Counted from the first letter of the stretch, positions 53,066-62,255 are shown. The stretch is 64,000 nucleotides of DNA from Bacilli bacterium (GCA_017460745.1 JAFUAL010000045.1:73136-137135), one strand, 5' to 3'. A program made the numbers and translations. The notes: a model not told the origin generated them from the letters alone.

Positions 53066-54187
53066 ATGAAAAAAATATTAAATAAAATAAAAAACAATAT
53101 ATTTATTTATGATTTACTTTTTATTGGTATTAATATATTAATTAATTTTATCTTATATTTAATGAATATGAGATTTAGGCTTTGGGTTATTATTCTTATA
53201 ATTTTAATATCTATTACTGGATTTATAGTTGGTATATTTCAACAAATATATATATCTTCTAATAATAAAAAGAAAGTTGTGATTTTTTCGTTGTTAGGAA
53301 CTATCCCTTTTATATTGCTTTTTGTTATTCTTATGCCTATTATTGGATTTGTTGCAATTTTTAGTTATAAACCTGAACATACCACAACTTTAGATAATAA
53401 GAAATATGTTGCAGTTGTTTCTTCCTTTCTTCATGTTGATGTTGATTATTATGATTCTTATGGTTTCCTTTTAATGGGAACAAAAGTAAAAGTGCATGGT
53501 GACTTTGGTAAAGGTGGATATGATCCTTTTGATAATCCAAATGTTCCAGATAGTGTTGAATATACATATTATGATAATAATGGTAAAATAAAATCTAAAA
53601 GAACAGAAACTTTTGTTAAAAATAAAGATGGAAAAATAATAGATAAAAATAATTATAATATAGATATTGATAAATCTGATAGTATAGATGATAGTGATAA
53701 TTATTTACTACCAGAAAATGAAGAAGTATTATATGAAAAAAAATTTGACAAGACAATATTAAGATTTAGTAAAGTTGATAATGTTTTAGGTCAAAATATG
53801 TTAGTCCATGTTTTAAGAAGTAAAGATAAAGGTAAAAACTTTTATGTTGTATCTGATGATGTAATTCAAGTTAGTAATGAGGCAAAATTTATTTTCCTAA
53901 ATGAAAACTTAGGATTTGCTATTTCTACTGGTAAAGTTTACTTAGATAATAATAAAACAGGTTTATATGTTACTAGTGATAGTGGTAAAACTTTTATATC
54001 TGCTAGTTTTAAATATACAAATGAAAATGCTGATTATATTAGTATAGAGGGAGTTCCCTATTATAAGGAAAATAAATTAAAGATAAAATGTTCAGTTTAT
54101 CAAATTAATTCAAATAAGGATGGTTATGAAAATAAAGAATTAATATTTATTAGTAATGATAATGGATTAACTTGGAATTTAGAATAA
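53066..54187 (+). CDS. Membrane protein with large extracytoplasmic domain (373 aa)
   Basis: ATG at 53066 behind AAGGTGAT. Three N-terminal membrane helices, then about 270 residues outside with BNR-like pieces (GLYVTSDSGKTFISASF, ISNDNGLTWNL), a motif of sialidase-type beta-propellers. A secreted or surface-exposed binding part is likely; no catalytic residues are evident. Overlap region with the next ORF is not coding for the latter. Confidence 0.6.
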   Translation: MKKILNKIKNNIFIYDLLFIGINILINFILYLMNMRFRLWVIILIILISITGFIVGIFQQIYISSNNKKKVVIFSLLGTIPFILLFVILMPIIGFVAIFSYKPEHTTTLDNKKYVAVVSSFLHVDVDYYDSYGFLLMGTKVKVHGDFGKGGYDPFDNPNVPDSVEYTYYDNNGKIKSKRTETFVKNKDGKIIDKNNYNIDIDKSDSIDDSDNYLLPENEEVLYEKKFDKTILRFSKVDNVLGQNMLVHVLRSKDKGKNFYVVSDDVIQVSNEAKFIFLNENLGFAISTGKVYLDNNKTGLYVTSDSGKTFISASFKYTNENADYISIEGVPYYKENKLKIKCSVYQINSNKDGYENKELIFISNDNGLTWNLE

Positions 54188-54213
54188 CTAAACATTTGAG
54201 GAGTGTTAATTTT

Positions 54214-54735
54214 ATGAGGAAAAAAATATTTTTAATTGGTTCATTGCTATTAATAGTTTTGTCGGTGGGATGTTCAAAAAATGATATTAAGATAGAATAT
54301 AAGGATGATATAGAACATCAATTTTCTAACAATTATACATATAAATTTGTAGGTGAATCAGAACATTTTTATTTTCAGACAGGTAAGGTGTATTATAATA
54401 ACAACGAAAGAGAAATATTAATTAGTAATTTTAATTTTAAAAAATCAATGAACAAAAATATTACTTATTTAGTTAATCTATATTTTAATAACAGATTATT
54501 ATATGGTAATGAATATGGAAAAGTAGATATGAATCAAAAAGAGTATAAGGATGTTGTTATAGGAGAAAATGGTTTATTAGGAGAAAAAGACAAAAATGGT
54601 AATGTTATTGGCGAATCTGATTCTTTTCTGGAAACAACAAAGGAAACTTTTAAAGATAGTATTAAATTAGAAATAATATATTGTCAAAATAAAAAGTGTT
54701 ATACAGAAGAAATGAAATTTACCTATATTCAATAA
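54214..54735 (+). CDS. Lipoprotein (173 aa)
   Basis: ATG at 54214 behind GAGGAGTG. The signal LIVLSVGCSK is a lipobox (Cys20), so it should be lipidated. The mature part has no known domain. In the same cassette as the regulator at 52039. Confidence 0.65.
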   Translation: MRKKIFLIGSLLLIVLSVGCSKNDIKIEYKDDIEHQFSNNYTYKFVGESEHFYFQTGKVYYNNNEREILISNFNFKKSMNKNITYLVNLYFNNRLLYGNEYGKVDMNQKEYKDVVIGENGLLGEKDKNGNVIGESDSFLETTKETFKDSIKLEIIYCQNKKCYTEEMKFTYIQ

Positions 54736-54748
54736 TATGGAGGGAAAA

Positions 54749-55138
54749 ATGGAGTTTAATGATGAAGAAGAAATTATTAAAACTAAGAGCAAAATGTATA
54801 CTATAACTATTTTATCGGTTATAGGGGTTATAATTTTATTTATTACTATATTTGTATTTTCAGTTAAATCTTTCTTTAATGATGCTTCTAATCATAAATA
54901 TTATGTTTTAGATGTAAATACTGAAAACAAGGACAAAATTATTTCTCTTTTGAAAGAGGAAAATATAAAATATTGTGAATCAATTTATAAAATAGAATAT
55001 GAACAATTATTTCCAAATGATAAAAGTGCTAAAATATATTGCCGAAATGAGAAAGATGTAGAATTTACTATTTCTGATAATAAAGAGAGCCAACTTGCTA
55101 ATTATATTTATAATAATGGAATTTTAGAAAGGAAATAA
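54749..55138 (+). CDS. Single-span membrane protein (129 aa)
   Basis: ATG at 54749 behind TGGAGGG. Acidic N-terminus, one helix (ITILSVIGVIILFITIFVFSV), and an outer domain with two Cys. Unknown function; part of the cassette. Confidence 0.6.
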   Translation: MEFNDEEEIIKTKSKMYTITILSVIGVIILFITIFVFSVKSFFNDASNHKYYVLDVNTENKDKIISLLKEENIKYCESIYKIEYEQLFPNDKSAKIYCRNEKDVEFTISDNKESQLANYIYNNGILERK

Positions 55139-55146
55139 TATAGTTT

Positions 55147-55602
55147 ATGAGTAAAAAAATAAAGTTTATAATAATACCTTTAATTATTTTATTAATTATT
55201 TTTCTATCTTTTATCTTATTAAATAGATATAATAAAGCAAATGAAAAGAGATTAAATGAAAATAGGTATAATGAGATAAGAAAAAGTGTGGAAAAAGCAG
55301 TCAAATGGAATATAGGTGCTATGTATCCTAATTGTGAAATATCTGATGGTTTTAAAGATTTATCAGGTACACACTATAATTCATCATTTTTAATAAATAA
55401 TGGTTACATAAAGAAAGAGGAATTATTAGATATAGATAATAAATCATATTGTGATGTATATGTAGATATAAGCACAGAGTATAAAGATAAGTTAGATCAT
55501 CAAAGAGATTGTAAAATTTACTATAGGATTTATTTAAAATGTAATGAATATGCAGATAAAGGATATATAGATTGGGATGAGGGATTTGAGTCAAGGAATT
55601 GA
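55147..55602 (+). CDS. Signal-anchored protein (151 aa)
   Basis: ATG after GAAAGGAAATAATATAGTTT. Helix FIIIPLIILLIIFLSFILL near the start, then a charged outer domain with four Cys (YPNCEIS, YCDVYV, DCKIYY, KCNEY) in a pseudopilin-like layout. Last gene of the cassette; a terminator follows. Function unknown. Confidence 0.6.
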   Translation: MSKKIKFIIIPLIILLIIFLSFILLNRYNKANEKRLNENRYNEIRKSVEKAVKWNIGAMYPNCEISDGFKDLSGTHYNSSFLINNGYIKKEELLDIDNKSYCDVYVDISTEYKDKLDHQRDCKIYYRIYLKCNEYADKGYIDWDEGFESRN

Positions 55603-55621
55603 TAAATTACAATTAATCGAG

Positions 55622-55650
55622 CAGATCATGTTATAAGTGATCTGTTTTTT
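55622..55650 (+). terminator. Intrinsic terminator
   Basis: CAGATCA (55622-55628) and TGATCTG (55638-55644) followed by TTTTTT. Confidence 0.85.
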
Positions 55651-55681
55651 TATACAATAAATTTTAAAAGGAGGAATGTTT

Positions 55682-55939
55682 ATAAATAAAATTGGAAAAA
55701 TATTAAAACAAGAAAGATTAAAAAATAATTTAACTTTAGAAGCACTATCTAATATTTCTAATATCTCTATCTCTACTCTTAGTAAGCTGGAAAATGATAA
55801 GATAAGAAATGTTAGTAGTGTTTATTTATATAGATTAAGTAATATATTAAATATAGATTATGAATATTTAACTAGGCAAAGGTGGGATATATTTCCTACC
55901 TTTTTTTATGAAAGGAATCATAAATTTGCAAGTAAATAA
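55682..55939 (+). CDS. XRE-family HTH protein with probable ATA start (85 aa)
   Basis: The ATG at 55676 stands only one base after its ribosome site (AAAAGGAGG), while ATA at 55682 has the ideal 7-base spacing and gives NKIGKILKQERLKNNLTLEALSN, a usual XRE start. The domain is complete to about residue 60; the tail overlaps the methyltransferase gene. Possible regulator of that gene. Start choice is uncertain. Confidence 0.7.
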   Translation: MNKIGKILKQERLKNNLTLEALSNISNISISTLSKLENDKIRNVSSVYLYRLSNILNIDYEYLTRQRWDIFPTFFYERNHKFASK

Positions 55940-56645
55940 GATATACAACGAGGATTGTCTAGTAGGTCTTAAAAAAATACCAGATAACTCTATTGATTTA
56001 GTAGTCATAGATCCACCTTATGATATTTGTACTAAAGGTGGTAAAAAAGGATCTGGTAGATTATGTCATGATTTAACTAAGTTAGAAAATGAATTAAAAG
56101 AAAGTAATTTAGTTAATGGTTATGATTTATCTGTCTTAGATGAGCTAATAAGAGTTATGAAAGAAATTAATATCTATATATGGTGTAATGGCAGACAAAT
56201 ACCTACTTACATGAAGTATTTCGTTGAACAACTTGGGTGCAAATTAGAAATTATTATATGGGGTAAAACTAACCCTATGCCTTTATATAGTAATAAGTAT
56301 TTAGGTGATAAAGAATATTGCTTATATTTTAGAAAAGGAGGTTATTGTAAACCAAACTCTTATGAAGATGCTAAAACAATATATTTATCTACTTTAAATG
56401 TAAAAGATAAGCAAATGTATGGACATCCTACTATAAAACCACTTCCTTTAATTAGGAAACTAATAAGGAATAGTTCAAAAGAAAATGAAATAGTTTTAGA
56501 TTGTTTTATTGGTAGTGGCACAACAGCAGTTGCTAGTATGCTAGAAAATAGAAAATTTATAGGGTTTGAAATTAATAAAAAATATTATGATATTGCTTTA
56601 AAAAGAATATCAGAAACAAGTAAGGAGGATGATATTAATGACTAA
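55926..56645 (+). CDS. Orphan DNA methyltransferase (DPPY type, 239 aa)
   Basis: Probably starts at TTG 55926 after AAAGGA. IYNEDCLVGLKKIPDNSIDLVVIDPPYD carries motif IV (DPPY), and VLDCFIGSGTTAVASMLENRKFIGFEI carries motif I, the beta order of N6-adenine or N4-cytosine methyltransferases (both strings read in parts). No endonuclease is next to it. ICEs often carry such enzymes against host restriction. Confidence 0.88.
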   Translation: MQVNKIYNEDCLVGLKKIPDNSIDLVVIDPPYDICTKGGKKGSGRLCHDLTKLENELKESNLVNGYDLSVLDELIRVMKEINIYIWCNGRQIPTYMKYFVEQLGCKLEIIIWGKTNPMPLYSNKYLGDKEYCLYFRKGGYCKPNSYEDAKTIYLSTLNVKDKQMYGHPTIKPLPLIRKLIRNSSKENEIVLDCFIGSGTTAVASMLENRKFIGFEINKKYYDIALKRISETSKEDDIND

Positions 56646-57093
56646 TAAATATGATGAAATAAAAGAAAAACATCAGAAGATAGTTAATGAATTTCCAATG
56701 AAATTTGCTTTCTCTGATGAACAATTTAATCAAGGTATGAAAGAATTAGGACTAGATCCTAAAGATACAGATAAAGTTGTGTCTATTGGTGGAGGTGGAT
56801 TTATTAGAAAAACTGATGCAAAAAGATTTGGTGATATGTGGGATACTTTAAGAAAAGAACATAATGACTTAATCAAAGCAGATAAAACTGGTGAGGGTTA
56901 TATTAAGGATATGTTTGTTAGTGAACTAGAAAATCACGAATATGGTTATACTTATGAATTAGATGATACTTTAGATGCTATAGAATTAACTAGAGAACAA
57001 ATTGCTAATAGTCCTACTTTAAAACATGGACTTGAACTTGCTAGAAAAGAAGTTTTACATAAAGAATCAGAGGTAGATTATGAATATGAATAA
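56638..57093 (+). CDS. Hypothetical protein (151 aa)
   Basis: ATG at 56638, 9 bases after AAGGAGG (an ATG within the site is not used). Soluble, acidic; central VSIGGGGFIRKTDAKRFGDMW. Proteins of this look stand before coupling-protein genes in related ICEs, but I cannot name the family. Overlaps the next gene by 14 bases. Confidence 0.6.
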   Translation: MTNKYDEIKEKHQKIVNEFPMKFAFSDEQFNQGMKELGLDPKDTDKVVSIGGGGFIRKTDAKRFGDMWDTLRKEHNDLIKADKTGEGYIKDMFVSELENHEYGYTYELDDTLDAIELTREQIANSPTLKHGLELARKEVLHKESEVDYEYE

Positions 57094-57301
57094 TATTGAT
57101 GAGAAATTTGATGATTTACAAACAATTCTACATTCATCTAAAGAATTTAGTTTTGAAGATGGTACTATCTTAAAATTAAGACAATACTATGGTAATAAGG
57201 AAGTTCGTTTAGACTTATCTAAATTAGATATAGATATGTTTGAGGAACTATACTATGATCCAGAAAAAGAACTAGATTCTGAGGAGGATTATGAATTATA
57301 G
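57080..57301 (+). CDS. Small acidic protein (73 aa)
   Basis: ATG behind AGAGGTAG. Very acidic C-terminus (YYDPEKELDSEEDYEL). Located just before the coupling protein; unknown role. Confidence 0.55.
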   Translation: MNMNNIDEKFDDLQTILHSSKEFSFEDGTILKLRQYYGNKEVRLDLSKLDIDMFEELYYDPEKELDSEEDYEL

Positions 57302-57325
57302 CAATAGATTAATGAGGGATAGATA

Positions 57326-59368
57326 ATGAATTTATCCCTTTTAATTTTATTGCTATTTATTGTTTTATTTATTATAGGTTTTATGTATATAGAGCCTATT
57401 ATATCTAAACATAAAGTTAAAAATAATAATGAATATGGATCAGCAAGGTTTTCTACTGAATCAGAAATAAATAAGTATTTTGCTAAAGAAAGAATATCTA
57501 ATATTAATGAAGTTGGTTTTCCAGTATATTATGATAAAAATGTATCTCATGTATGGTTTGATAAAGAAACACCCCATTATGTTTATTTAGGATCAAGTGG
57601 ATCTGGTAAAAGTGTTACTTGTGTTATTAATATGGTAACTTTTATAGCAAATGCCAAAAAATCAAGAAGTGTCTTTGTAACTGATCCTAAGGGTGAAATA
57701 TACCAAACTACTTCTAAAATGCTACATGATAAGGGATATAAAGTCTTAACAATAGATTTTAGGCATCCAGAATTATCTAACCATATAAATATATTAGAGC
57801 CTATTATTCGTGAATATGAAAACTATATTAAATATGAAAAATTGGCTAATGAAACAAATGAAGAAAATTTAAAACTAGAATATCAAAATAATTCTATTTC
57901 TAGTTATGCAGAAACTAATAGATTAATTACATCTCTAGCATCTATGATTACTTATGATAAAACACAAGGTAAAGATCCTTTCTGGAATAATAGTGCTAAA
58001 AACTTATTAGAGGGTTTAATTGGTTTCTTTTTAGAAGAATATAAAGATAATAAAATTAAAAGAGAACAAATTACTATGACTTCTATTCGTAAGTTTCAAA
58101 ACTCTACTATGGAAGATAAAAACTCTAAAAAGTTTAAATTCTATATAGAACAAAAACCTTATGGATCTAAGTCAAAAGATAGTTTAATACCAATACTTTC
58201 ATCTAGTGAGAATACCTATAAGAGTATAACGAGTGTTTTCTCGGAAAAAATGGCAATATTTGATGATGTCAATGTTGCTAATGTTACTAGTAAATCAGAT
58301 TTTGATTTTGATATATTAGGTAAAGAAAAGTCAGCTATCTTTTGTATTATTCCAGATGAAGATAAAATTTACTATTCTTTAGTTACCATTATATTAGGTT
58401 TATTTTATAAAGAATTAGTAAAACTTGCTAACTCTACTGATAGTAAAAAAGTTCCAATAGAAATTGATTGGATTTGTGATGAGTTTTCAAATTGTCCACC
58501 ACTAATAGAACCTAGTATAGAATCTATAATTAGTGTGGCTAGATCAAGAGGACTTCGTTATCACTTATTTATACAAAGTTTAAGTCAATTAGATAATGTA
58601 TATGGCAAAGAAGTAGCACAAATCATACTTGATAACTCTGGACTTGCTTATCTTAAAACTAACACAATGGATACTGCAGAGGCTATTAGTAAAAGACTTG
58701 GTAAAAAAACTATTGAGGCTAGTTCAATTAGTCAATCTGTTAGTTTAATGAATTATAATGGGAATAAATCTACTTCTTTAATTGCTCGTGATTTACTAAC
58801 ACCAGATGAAGTTAAGAATCTACATTATAAAACAATTATATTTCCAAACATAGGCTATCCAATATTTAGGGATACAGTTATATATAAAAAATTATCTTGC
58901 TATTCTAGTGGTGAATTACCTAGAGAAATTACACCTTTAAAAGATTTAAGTAATACTTATTTTGTAGTTGAAAACATTGAAACTAAATATGATAGATTAT
59001 CAAGAAATAGAAACAATAAAAGTATATATAAAGAAGAATTATCGGCTTATGATAGGTTTAAAGAAGAAGAAATAGCAAAATTAAATAACATTGTTGAAGT
59101 TATACAAAATTTATTAAAAGATAAAATAAATTTATTTGAATATAAAGAAAATAATAATCGTACTTTTGCAAGTTTTGAATTAAAAGAAAAACTTACTACA
59201 AAAGAATTAACTTTTATAAAAGGTAAAGTAAATAAAGAAGTATTTCATGTTGAAATAGATAATGGAAATAATACTAAATCTACAATAGAAATTCATTTAA
59301 AGAATCCACTTGAAATAGATAATACTCTACAAAAAGAGATAACTACTTCAAGTATGAAAAATGAATAA
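57326..59368 (+). CDS. VirD4/TraG-type coupling protein
   Basis: 680 residues. One or two N-terminal helices (LLILLLFIVLFIIGFMY), then EYGSARFST, Walker A GSSGSGKS (89-96), VFVTDPKGEIY, and Walker B-like IDWICDEFSNCPP with SRGLRYHLFIQSLSQLDNVYG. This ATPase brings the relaxase-DNA complex to the channel. The first 60 residues and the C-terminus are normal for the TraG/TraD family in Bacillota. Confidence 0.93.
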   Translation: MNLSLLILLLFIVLFIIGFMYIEPIISKHKVKNNNEYGSARFSTESEINKYFAKERISNINEVGFPVYYDKNVSHVWFDKETPHYVYLGSSGSGKSVTCVINMVTFIANAKKSRSVFVTDPKGEIYQTTSKMLHDKGYKVLTIDFRHPELSNHINILEPIIREYENYIKYEKLANETNEENLKLEYQNNSISSYAETNRLITSLASMITYDKTQGKDPFWNNSAKNLLEGLIGFFLEEYKDNKIKREQITMTSIRKFQNSTMEDKNSKKFKFYIEQKPYGSKSKDSLIPILSSSENTYKSITSVFSEKMAIFDDVNVANVTSKSDFDFDILGKEKSAIFCIIPDEDKIYYSLVTIILGLFYKELVKLANSTDSKKVPIEIDWICDEFSNCPPLIEPSIESIISVARSRGLRYHLFIQSLSQLDNVYGKEVAQIILDNSGLAYLKTNTMDTAEAISKRLGKKTIEASSISQSVSLMNYNGNKSTSLIARDLLTPDEVKNLHYKTIIFPNIGYPIFRDTVIYKKLSCYSSGELPREITPLKDLSNTYFVVENIETKYDRLSRNRNNKSIYKEELSAYDRFKEEEIAKLNNIVEVIQNLLKDKINLFEYKENNNRTFASFELKEKLTTKELTFIKGKVNKEVFHVEIDNGNNTKSTIEIHLKNPLEIDNTLQKEITTSSMKNE

Positions 59369-59408
59369 CTTATCTTTCTAGTTCATATTTTTTAACTGGA
59401 GGCATTCT

Positions 59409-59654
59409 ATGTTAGAAAATGATATAGAAGTAAGATTTAGTACAAAACATTTACCTTTTGAATATAAGTTACTTGAATATAGATTAATTATTAATAAAGA
59501 ATTATACGATGAAAAAGTTATTGATCTTAGAACTTATAATGAAATGGAAGTTTCTATAATGTCTAGATTAAAAAAAATACGAAATGAATATTCCAAAATA
59601 ACTGAGGATGATTTGACAATCCTTTCCAAGAGAGGTACCATGCAATCATCCTAG
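59409..59654 (+). CDS. Small SHOCT-like protein upstream of recombinase 2 (81 aa)
   Basis: ATG behind CTGGAGG. YRLIINKELYDEKVIDLRTY is shared in pattern with the small protein before recombinase 1. It may influence recombination direction. Length differs (81 against 47 residues). Confidence 0.65.
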   Translation: MLENDIEVRFSTKHLPFEYKLLEYRLIINKELYDEKVIDLRTYNEMEVSIMSRLKKIRNEYSKITEDDLTILSKRGTMQSS

Positions 59655-59695
59655 TTATCTTGGGTTTGAAGAACACATGAAAGGAAGTGTTAGAT

Positions 59696-61405
59696 ATGGA
59701 TATAAAAAAAGCAAGAGAAGATCTAAGAAAAGGGAAAACTATTTATGATATGCAATTAAAAGTTGCTTACTATGGTCGTGTTTCTACTGATAAAGATGAT
59801 CAATTAAACTCACTTGAAAATCAACAGAATTATTTTGAAGATATGATAAAAGAAAATAAAAATTGGATTTTTACTCGTGGTTATATTGATGAAGGAATTA
59901 GTGGTACAGCAGTTAAAAATCGTGATTCATTTTTAAAGATGATTGAAGATGCTACTCTAGGTAAAATTGATTTAATATTAACTAAAGAAATTTCTAGATT
60001 TTCAAGAAACACAGTTGATAGCATTAAATATACTGAATATCTATTAAAACAAGGTGTTATTGTTTACTTCCTTTCTGATAATTTGAATACTATTCAAGAA
60101 GATGCTGAATTTAGACTTACTATTATGTCTAGTATGGCACAAGATGAAGTTCGTAAATTATCTGAAAGAGTTAAATTTGGTATTAATAGAATGATTAAAG
60201 ATAGAAAATTAATAGGTGGCAACTTAACTGGTTATTATAAAAAAGATGGAAGATATGAGATAAATCCAAACGAAGCACCAATGATAAAGTATTTATTTAC
60301 TACTTATGCAAGTGGTAGTGTTGGCTTAAAAAAGATTGGTGAAGAATTGGCAGAAATGGGATATGTAAATTCTAAAGGAAAACCTTATTGTCAGACTACT
60401 TTAGCAAAGATGTTATCTAATCCTAGATATAAGGGTTACTATACTGCAAAATTAAGTGAAGTTGAAGATTATAAAACTCATAAGAAAAAGAAATTACCTA
60501 AGGAAGAAAATATTATAGAAAAAGATGATAGAATTCCACCAATAGTATCAGAAGAATTATGGAATAAAGCAAATTTGTTACACGAGAAAAGAAAAAAGTT
60601 ACCATCTAGGCATGTGCTTAATTCTGAGGAACATATTAAGAAATATAAATATTCTGCAAAGTTATTTTGTAAAGATTGTAATAGTATCTTTATTCGTAGT
60701 GGTGGCTCAAATCGTGCATTAAATCCAACATGGGCTTGTAGAACTTATAAAGTCGATGGTGTATCAAAATGTGAATCACCAATTATAAAAGAAAGTTATT
60801 TAGATAAAATATTTGTAGATGTCTTTACTGATTTTATTAAGCATAAAAAAGATTATTTAGGACAAGTCTTAACTGAATATAAAAACATTGTTAAAAATTT
60901 TACTACTGATATTGATACAGAAGATATTAAAAGAAAAATAGATCAAATTGAAAAACAAAAAGATAAATTATTAGATTTAAGTTTAAAAGGAATAATTGAT
61001 GACTTTGAGTTTAAAAAAAGAAATGATAAATTTAATCAAGAATTATTTACATTACAAAAACAAATTGATAATTCACAAAATCAAAATTTAGAAGAAGAAA
61101 GATTAAGAAATAAATTAAAAGAAATAGAATCTTGCTTAACTACTAAATTAGATATTAAAGAGAATTTACCATTCTTAGTAAATTTATTAGTTGATAAAGT
61201 TATCGTTGAAAAAGTTAATAATGATAGAAAACATATTAGATTATATATTTATTTTGATTTTAATACACCAGATATAGATATAGATTTAGATATGAACGAA
61301 AAAGTAGAACTTAAAGATAAGACATTAAAAACTATGGCTTGTCGTAGAGATTCTTCTGTCCTAAAGTGTTCGTGTATTGATACAAAGCAATCCAGGCTTT
61401 GTTAA
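59696..61405 (+). CDS. Large serine recombinase (integrase) of element 2
   Basis: 569 residues from the ATG at 59696 (10 bases after AAAGGA; a GTG three codons upstream is too close). Catalytic YYGRVSTD (Ser30), TKEISRFSRN, recombinase domain (KKDGRYEINPNEAPMIKYLF, NPRYKGYYTAKL), zinc ribbon (FCKDCNS...CRTYKVD...CESP) and coiled coil. The last five codons lie in the PBP gene: the stop at 61403-61405 is host sequence read in another frame. After excision the frame continues. Confidence 0.95.
   Translation: MDIKKAREDLRKGKTIYDMQLKVAYYGRVSTDKDDQLNSLENQQNYFEDMIKENKNWIFTRGYIDEGISGTAVKNRDSFLKMIEDATLGKIDLILTKEISRFSRNTVDSIKYTEYLLKQGVIVYFLSDNLNTIQEDAEFRLTIMSSMAQDEVRKLSERVKFGINRMIKDRKLIGGNLTGYYKKDGRYEINPNEAPMIKYLFTTYASGSVGLKKIGEELAEMGYVNSKGKPYCQTTLAKMLSNPRYKGYYTAKLSEVEDYKTHKKKKLPKEENIIEKDDRIPPIVSEELWNKANLLHEKRKKLPSRHVLNSEEHIKKYKYSAKLFCKDCNSIFIRSGGSNRALNPTWACRTYKVDGVSKCESPIIKESYLDKIFVDVFTDFIKHKKDYLGQVLTEYKNIVKNFTTDIDTEDIKRKIDQIEKQKDKLLDLSLKGIIDDFEFKKRNDKFNQELFTLQKQIDNSQNQNLEEERLRNKLKEIESCLTTKLDIKENLPFLVNLLVDKVIVEKVNNDRKHIRLYIYFDFNTPDIDIDLDMNEKVELKDKTLKTMACRRDSSVLKCSCIDTKQSRLC
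61367..61392 (+). repeat. attR of element 2
   Basis: TGTTCGTGTATT (61367-61378), inverse of the attL arm with one mismatch, followed ten bases later by AATC (61389-61392) shared with attL. Everything after is PBP sequence (PGFVKLGQLLG). The site overlaps the recombinase 3' end. Confidence 0.8.
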
Positions 61406-62255
61406 ACTTGGTCAATTATTAGGTAAAGAAAAATTATTTTCATATTTTGATTTATTTGGTTTTGGAGAAAAAACAGGCATTGATTTAAATGGTGAAGGAA
61501 GCGGAATAATGTTTTCTCTTGATCGAGTTGGAGAACTAGAACTTGTAACAAGTGCATTCGGTCAAGGAATAAGTGTAACTCCTATTCAACAAGTTACAGC
61601 TGTTTCAAGTGTTGTAAATGGAGGAAGTCTTTATAAACCATATATTGTTAAAAGTATAAATGAACCTGTTAATAATACAGTAATTGTTTCAAATAGTCCA
61701 ACTTTTGTTCGTAAAACTATAAGTAAAGAAACAAGTGATACCATGAAATATGCCTTGGAATCAGTTGTTGCAAGGGGTGGAGGAAGGTATGCCTATATTG
61801 ATGGATATCGAGTAGGTGGTAAAACCGGTACTGCTCAAAAGGTTGAAAATGGAAGGTATTTAGAAAATAATTACATAATGAGTTTTATGTCAGTTGTTCC
61901 TGCAAATGACCCAAAAGCAATCCTTTATGTTGCAATTGATAATCCAAAAAATACAGCATTACTTTCAAGTTATACAACAGCACCTGTTGCAAGAAGAATA
62001 CTGCTTGATATAGTTGATATTTTAGATATAAAAAGACAAGAAGATGCAATAGAAAAAGTTCATTATTGGGATGATGAAGTTTATTACACTTTACCAGATA
62101 CGATTGGTAAAACCAAACGTGAAGCAGCTCGTGATTTATTCTATTATAATGTTGAATATTCAGGAAATGGCGATATCGTAATTGACCAAAGTCCAACTGG
62201 TGGAACATATCTTGCGGCCTCATCTACAGTACGTTTACTACTTGGAAATTCATAA
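61389..62255 (+). pseudogene. Class B penicillin-binding protein, piece 3 of 3
   Basis: Codes for PBP residues 349-636: N-PGFVKLGQLLG, SAFGQGISVTPIQQ, the KTG motif (GGKTGTA, Lys493) and a C-terminal PASTA domain (TLPDTIGKTKREAARDLFYY, VIDQSPTGG). No ribosome site at its start; an apparent TTG start at 61377 lies in the element. Joins piece 2 in frame at the Asn codon. Without excision, no full transpeptidase can be made. Confidence 0.93.

Larger units (their letters stand above)
32079..61391 (+). mobile_element. Element 2: about 29.3-kb integrative conjugative element
   Basis: Bounded by two copies of the AAT (Asn) codon of the PBP SXN motif. It contains a MobP-type relaxase, VirD4-type coupling protein, VirB2/B3/B4/B6-like transfer genes, an M23 hydrolase, SSB, an LPXTG-like adhesin and sortase, a repressor, a putative restriction system at the left end and a large serine recombinase that reads across the right end. 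All parts of a Gram-positive transfer system are present, but virB4 has a frame break, so transfer may be lost unless this is a sequencing error. Confidence 0.92.

Noticed and set aside
61377-61388. TTG start for a stand-alone C-terminal PBP protein
   Set aside because: The TTG and next codons belong to element 2; no ribosome site; the protein would lack membrane anchor and SXXK.
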